Assembly (NCBI RefSeq): GCF_014649755.1
Contig: NZ_BMTQ01000006.1
Coordinates: forward strand, 62,001-126,000
Direction of reading: 5' to 3'
Origin: Streptomyces litmocidini
Lineage (GTDB): Bacteria > Actinomycetota > Actinomycetes > Streptomycetales > Streptomycetaceae
DNA: 64,000 bases
Each line of letters begins with the position of its first letter. Positions within the stretch are counted from its first letter, which is position 1. A model generated the notes under the pieces. That model saw nothing but the letters and a program-made list of their open reading frames with translations, had not been told where the DNA came from and did not search any database. Of the stretch, positions 60,528 through 64,000 are shown in pieces. A program made the translations under genes and the position numbers.

Positions 60528-61352
60528 TCACGCCTCCAGGAAGCGGTGGAGGGAGTGGGTGAAGGCGGCGGCGAAGCGGTCGCGGGTCTCCTCGGGGACG
60601 CGGTCGAGGGAGAGGTACGGGTTGAGGTCCTCCAGCTCGACGAGGAGCAGCTCGCCGCCGGGAGCGCGGCAGGCGTCGACGCGCTGGATGCCGTGGTCGA
60701 GGGTGTTCCAGTCGACGAAGCGGCGCGCGAAGGCGAGGTCGTCGGCGGTGGGTTCGTACGGCTCCAGGACCCAGCGGCGCTCGGGGTCGGGGGCGTACAG
60801 GGCGTACTGGAAGAGGTCGTCGACGAAGTAGAAGGAGACCTCGTACCGGAAGTCGACGCGCGGCTGGACGAGGAGCTCGCCGTACGCGAGCCCGGCGAGC
60901 TCCTCGTACGGGAGGAAGCGCAGCCCTATGGAGTCGGCGCCGGCCTTCGGCTTGACCGCGTACGCGGCGGCCTCCGGCAGGAGGTGGAGGTCCTCGGCCC
61001 GGTCGACGGTGGGGATGACGGGGTGCCCGGCGGCGGTGAGGTCGAGGAGGTACTGCTTGCCGGCCATGTCGCCGCGGCCGTGGAGGGGGTTGTAGACCCG
61101 GGCGCCGAGGGCGCGGGCCCGCTCGCGGAAGGCCTCGTACTCCTCCCGGTACCCGATGACCGGCCCGCTGTTGCGCACGACGAGGGCGTCGAAGCCGTCC
61201 ATGAGGGCGGCGGCGTCGAGCGGGTGACAGAGCGCCAGGTCGAAGTCCTCGCGCAGCCGGGCGGTGAGCCGGACGTCCTCGTCGCCGTACCGACGGCCGC
61301 GGGCGGGGTAGGCGAGGTCGGTCACGTAGAGCAGGCGGGGGCGGAGGGACAC
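60528..61352 (-). CDS. ATP-grasp-fold protein
   Basis: A 274-residue protein from GTG 61352 (AGGAG upstream). It starts VSLRPRLLYVTDLAYPARG, has LVVRNSGPVIGYREEYEAFR, the nucleotide-binding AYAVKPKAGADSIGLRF and the metal-binding LLLVELEDLNPYLSLDRVP. This layout fits ATP-grasp carboxylate-amine/thiol ligases or similar. The substrate is unknown. It is transcribed away from the tail genes, with a 17-bp repeat array behind its start. Confidence 0.85.
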   Translation of the reverse strand: MSLRPRLLYVTDLAYPARGRRYGDEDVRLTARLREDFDLALCHPLDAAALMDGFDALVVRNSGPVIGYREEYEAFRERARALGARVYNPLHGRGDMAGKQYLLDLTAAGHPVIPTVDRAEDLHLLPEAAAYAVKPKAGADSIGLRFLPYEELAGLAYGELLVQPRVDFRYEVSFYFVDDLFQYALYAPDPERRWVLEPYEPTADDLAFARRFVDWNTLDHGIQRVDACRAPGGELLLVELEDLNPYLSLDRVPEETRDRFAAAFTHSLHRFLEA

Positions 61353-61408
61353 GGGGCGGCTCCTGGTGGTTCGGGGCGCCCAAGGTAACCGGCCCTTCCG
61401 GCGGACGG

Positions 61409-61634
61409 CCCGGAGGGTCACCGGGCCCGGAGGGTCGCCCGGCCCGGAGGGTCACCGGGCCCGGAAGGTCGCCCGGCCCGGAGGGTCGCCCGGCCCGGAG
61501 GGTCGCCCGGCCCGGAAGGTCGCCCGGCCCGGAAGGTCGCCCGGCCCGGAAGGTCGCCCGGCCCGGAAGGTCGCCCGGCCCGGAAGGTCGCCCGGCCCGG
61601 AAGGTCGCCCGGCCCGGAGGGTCACCCGGCCCGG
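61409..61634. repeat. 17-bp tandem repeat array, about 13 copies
   Basis: Units of CCCGGAAGGTCGCCCGG and close variants (GAGGGTCACCGGG, GAGGGTCGCCCGG) are repeated head to tail over 226 bp. It lies between the ATP-grasp start and the tail-gene promoter. The period is not a multiple of three, so it is not a protein repeat. Confidence 0.95.
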
Positions 61635-61773
61635 TGCCGGCCAGGGCCGGACCCGCCCCCGGTCCGGCGGGCGCCCCGCGCCGGTCCGGCGGGAGCCGCA
61701 GGCCGGACCGGGGGCGGACCCGGGGCGGAGCCCCGTGCCGGTGTGCCGCCGCGCCGCTTTCCGGCCCGATCCC

Positions 61774-61820
61774 GCAACTAGTTGCGTGCGCGCACGCTCT
61801 CTGTCACAGTTGGTGCAGCG
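61774..61820 (+). promoter_or_regulatory. tail-gene promoter with palindromic operator
   Basis: GCAACTAGTTGC (61774-61785) and the perfect GCGTGCGCGCACGC (61784-61797) overlap a candidate -35 TTGCGT (61782-61787), with CACAGT 17 bp downstream as a -10. The operator resembles the sites between the XRE and WhiB-like genes. The 200-bp leader to ATG 62016 contains no gene I can support. Confidence 0.55.
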
Positions 61821-62015
61821 GCGGAGCTGTGCCCGCGAGACGGGCCGCAGACTCCGCCGTCCGCCGTCCGGGAGCGCTCCGCGGCTCCCCCCCTTCCCCG
61901 CGTCGAGCGCCCCGGGCGGCACCCCGCACCACCCGCGCACCGCGCCCCGGCGGCGCACCGCGCGGGCCCCGCACCACCCGTCCCGCCCCTCCCCTTCCTC
62001 ACGAGGAGAACCGTC

Positions 62016-62423
62016 ATGACCACTCCCCCGAGTGCGTTCCCGGACGTCGAGAAGCTGGTCGTCGACGTCCTCAAGGCCGACCCGGCGCTGGCCGGCGTCA
62101 CGATCGCGGCCCAGGCCCCGGCCGGTTTCGACGGCACGCAGAACGCCGTCCTGGTGAACCGCCGCGGCGGCGCCTGGATCGGCGACCTGCACGTCGACAA
62201 GCCGCTGATCGAGTTCGAGGTGTACGGGCCGACCAAGCCCGCGGCCCACGTCACCGCGAACGCGGCCCGCAAGGCGCTGCTCGCCACGATGGGCAAGCAG
62301 CTCGGCTCCGTCTTCGTGAGCGACGTCGAGGAGCAGGACGGGCCGCGCTGGATGCCCGACTACCTCTACCGCGGCGCCAACCGCTACCTCTGCGTCATCC
62401 AGCTCGCGCTGGACGTCTTCTAG
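62016..62423 (+). CDS. phage tail terminator-like protein
   Basis: A 135-residue protein starting MTTPPSAFPDVEKLVVDVLK, with IGDLHVDKPLIEFEVYGPTK and a C-terminal LYRGANRYLCVIQLALDVF. Size, strand order and position just before the tail tube fit a siphophage tail terminator. ATG 62016 follows ACGAGGAGAA. It is the first gene behind the operator-containing promoter. The head genes that would precede it in a prophage are not visible. Confidence 0.8.
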   Translation: MTTPPSAFPDVEKLVVDVLKADPALAGVTIAAQAPAGFDGTQNAVLVNRRGGAWIGDLHVDKPLIEFEVYGPTKPAAHVTANAARKALLATMGKQLGSVFVSDVEEQDGPRWMPDYLYRGANRYLCVIQLALDVF

Positions 62424-62478
62424 ACCTCCGCGCGCCCCACCCCGAGCGCGTCGCCCCCGCGACCGCTCCCCACAGACC

Positions 62479-62507
62479 AGGCCTCGCCGGCCCATCCGGC
62501 GGGGCCT
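62479..62507 (+). terminator. hairpin between tail terminator and tail tube genes
   Basis: A 12-bp stem with one G-U pair (AGGCCTCGCCGG at 62479-62490 against 62496-62507) and loop CCCAT. Likely a partial terminator or mRNA stabiliser. Confidence 0.6.
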
Positions 62508-62580
62508 TTGCCGTACCCGGACCCGGAAGCCCTCCGGCCGGGGCGGCGCCCCCACCCCCTCACCAAGGAGAAACCCCACC

Positions 62581-63189
62581 ATGGCAGGAAACAACTCCGC
62601 CGAGATCCGCGTCGCCGGCGTCGGCAAGCTCTTCGTCGCCAACGCCGGTGCCACCGCCCCGGCCTTCGGCGCGGACCCGGCGACCGACTGGGCGTCCACG
62701 ACCTGGACGAACCTCGGCTACACCACCGGTGACGGTGTCACGTTCTCGAAGAAGGACAAGCTGGAGGCCATCGACTCGTGGCAGTCGGTCTCCCCGATCC
62801 ACTACGTCTACTCGGCCCGTGACCTGTCCCTGAAGTTCTCGATGCTCCAGTTCAACGAGGACACGCTGCCGTTCTTCATGGGCGGTGGCAGCGTCAAGGC
62901 CGCCCCGGCCCCGGCGACCGACGTCTACACGTACGACATCGCCGAGCGTCCGTACGCGGACGCCCGCGCCCTCGGCCTCGAGTTCACCGACGTCAAGGCC
63001 GGTGGCACCACCGCCGTCACCTACCGCTTCATCATCCCGCGCGGCCAGGTGACCGCCACCGACGACATCAAGCTGAACCGCAAGGGTGCCGCCTCCCTCG
63101 GCATCACCTTCAGCGCGATGTCGAACGGCGACGGCAAGCCGCTGGCGACCTTCCTCATGAAGGACACCCAGTACAGCGCGTCCGTCTGA
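62581..63189 (+). CDS. phage-like major tail tube protein
   Basis: A 202-residue protein, MAGNNSAEIRVAGVGKLFVA onward. It has TWTNLGYTTGDGVTFSKKDK, VSPIHYVYSARDLSLKFSML and YRFIIPRGQVTATDDIKLNR, the beta-rich pattern of siphophage tail tube subunits. AAGGAG precedes ATG 62581. A strong hairpin follows at 63261. Being the most abundant tail protein, it is the most likely to be seen in purified particles. Confidence 0.85.
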   Translation: MAGNNSAEIRVAGVGKLFVANAGATAPAFGADPATDWASTTWTNLGYTTGDGVTFSKKDKLEAIDSWQSVSPIHYVYSARDLSLKFSMLQFNEDTLPFFMGGGSVKAAPAPATDVYTYDIAERPYADARALGLEFTDVKAGGTTAVTYRFIIPRGQVTATDDIKLNRKGAASLGITFSAMSNGDGKPLATFLMKDTQYSASV

Positions 63190-63260
63190 TCCATCCCCAC
63201 AGGGCTCCCCGACAGAGGTCTGTCCCCGGCAGGGGTCCGTCCTCTGCGGGGGGTCCGCCC

Positions 63261-63291
63261 GGGGCGGGACGGCGCACCGCCGTCCCGCCCC
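63261..63291 (+). terminator. strong hairpin after tail tube gene
   Basis: A perfect 13-bp stem GGGGCGGGACGGC (63261-63273 against 63279-63291) with loop GCACC. It would lower expression of the following assembly genes relative to the tube. Confidence 0.8.
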
Positions 63292-63344
63292 ACCCCCTCT
63301 CCTCTTCACCCACGCGCACCACGCGAACAAGGAGTACGCACACC

Positions 63345-63635
63345 ATGGCCCGTTTCGACGTCAACGCCGCCCGCGCCCAGCGCCTGGAGGCCCACGGCCG
63401 CACCTGGTCCTTCGAGCTGGACGGCGAGTCCTACACGCTTCCCACCGAGCTCTCCCGCAAGACCGCGAAGGCGCTGCGGAAGCTCGACGACAACGACGTG
63501 GACGGTCTGCTCGAACTCCTGATGGGTGAGGAGCAGTACGTCCGCTTCGAGGAGCACGACCTCACGATGCAGGACATCGCCGCCATCCTGGAGGCCTACG
63601 GCAAGGAGACCGGGCTCGGCCTGGGGGAAGACTGA
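63345..63635 (+). CDS. tail assembly chaperone (gpG-like)
   Basis: A 96-residue protein: ARFDVNAARAQRLEAHGRTW, SFELDGESYTLPTELSRKTA and LRKLDDNDVDGLLELLMGEE, ending ETGLGLGED. Gene order (tube, then small acidic chaperone with an overlapping downstream frame) fits siphophage gpG. ATG 63345 follows AAGGAG. The last codons contain a G-rich slippery stretch before TGA 63633-63635. Confidence 0.82.
   Translation: MARFDVNAARAQRLEAHGRTWSFELDGESYTLPTELSRKTAKALRKLDDNDVDGLLELLMGEEQYVRFEEHDLTMQDIAAILEAYGKETGLGLGED
63623..63629 (+). promoter_or_regulatory. candidate -1 ribosomal frameshift site
   Basis: G GGG GAA at the end of the chaperone gene. A one-base backward slip allows P-site re-pairing and leads directly into the open frame continuing to the window end. 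The A-site pairing is weaker than in the classic lambda G GGA AAG. Confidence 0.55.
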
Positions 63636-64000
63636 GCCTCGTCGAGTTCGTCGACGAACACGCCGAGGCCCTTGAGGCGGACCTGCTCCGCTACTACGCC
63701 ACCGATCTCCTCGACTGGCACCGGGGCGACCTCTCCAGCCGGCGGCTGACGGTGATGATCAGGCACCTGCCGGCGGACAGCGCGGTGCAGCGCGAGATGC
63801 ACGGGGAGGCGGCGGAGTGGTCGCTCACCGACCATCTCCTCGCCGCCGCGGTGGACCACCTGGCCGCCGCCAACTGGATGTTCCAGTGCGTCAACACCGG
63901 CGAGGACGACGAGACCCCGGATCCGCCGAAGCCCGTCCCCCGGCCCGGCGTCACGGACGAGGACGGGGAGGAGCAGGACGGGGAGTCCGCTCCGGAGAAC
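63626..64000 (+). CDS. tail assembly chaperone extension (gpT-like, -1 frame; 3' end beyond window)
   Basis: In the -1 frame the sequence stays open from 63626 to the edge: GRLSLVEFVDEHAEALEADL, LRYYATDLLDWHRGDLSSRR and LAAAVDHLAAANWMFQCVNT, then an acidic Pro-rich tail. It has no ATG or GTG near its beginning (a CTG lies at 63632), which supports expression as a gpG-gpT fusion by frameshift. A tape-measure gene is expected next. Confidence 0.72.

Noticed and set aside
61409..61634. Could the repeat array be a CRISPR?
   Set aside because: Repeats are adjacent with no unique spacers and no cas genes are nearby.
61366..62019. An open frame across the 17-bp repeats (repeated GPEGRPARKVARPG-type peptide).
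   Set aside because: The 17-bp period gives an open frame by chance, and there is no ribosome site; it is treated as a DNA repeat.

Overview
The window is chromosomal DNA of a high-GC actinomycete, almost certainly a Streptomyces. The pointers are very strong third-position G/C bias, frequent GTG starts, a CIRCE-controlled groES-groEL1 pair whose GroEL has a histidine-rich tail, a WhiB-family protein, many secreted lipoproteins, and the actinobacterial order of the ribosomal and cell-wall genes. No tRNA, rRNA, insertion sequence or CRISPR array was seen.

Layout. (1) 1-11.7 kb, mixed accessory and stress genes: a STAND-type ATPase cut by the window edge, a SnoaL-like protein, groEL1/groES with two CIRCE operators, two paralogous NodB-type deacetylase lipoproteins, a THUMP-like methyltransferase, and an ECF42-type sigma factor with its DGPF partner. 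(2) 11.7-27.6 kb, housekeeping genes, mostly on the minus strand: the t6A tRNA-modification set (tsaB, rimI, tsaD, tsaE), alr, an L,D-transpeptidase, NAD(P)HX repair, acpS, glmS and glmM, with coaA on the plus strand. A 52-residue protein lies behind a near-consensus iron box. (3) 27.7-49.2 kb, ribosomal protein and translation genes on the minus strand: rplM-rpsI; the alpha block infA-rpmJ-rpsM-rpsK-rpoA-rplQ-truA; secY-adk-map; and the spc and S10 operons. (4) 49.6-53.4 kb: a second ECF42/DGPF pair and a PIG-L-type deacetylase lipoprotein. (5) 53.6-58.0 kb: the str operon rpsL-rpsG-fusA-tuf. (6) 58.5-64.0 kb: a phage-tail-like module. It has a divergent XRE regulator, a WhiB/Zn-ribbon/HTH trio, an ATP-grasp gene, a tandem repeat array, then tail terminator, tail tube and a tail-assembly chaperone with a likely -1 frameshift into a second product that runs off the window.

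How it fits together. The core supplies ribosomes, tRNA modification, folding and precursors for peptidoglycan and coenzyme A. The main candidate for an unusual system is region 6. Its tail genes start directly at the tail terminator behind their own promoter, with no head, portal or terminase genes visible upstream. They share a palindromic GCGTGC/GCACGC element with the XRE-WhiB intergenic region. This suggests a resident, regulated, non-contractile tail-like particle (tailocin-like) rather than an ordinary prophage, but the genes beyond the window edge are needed to decide.
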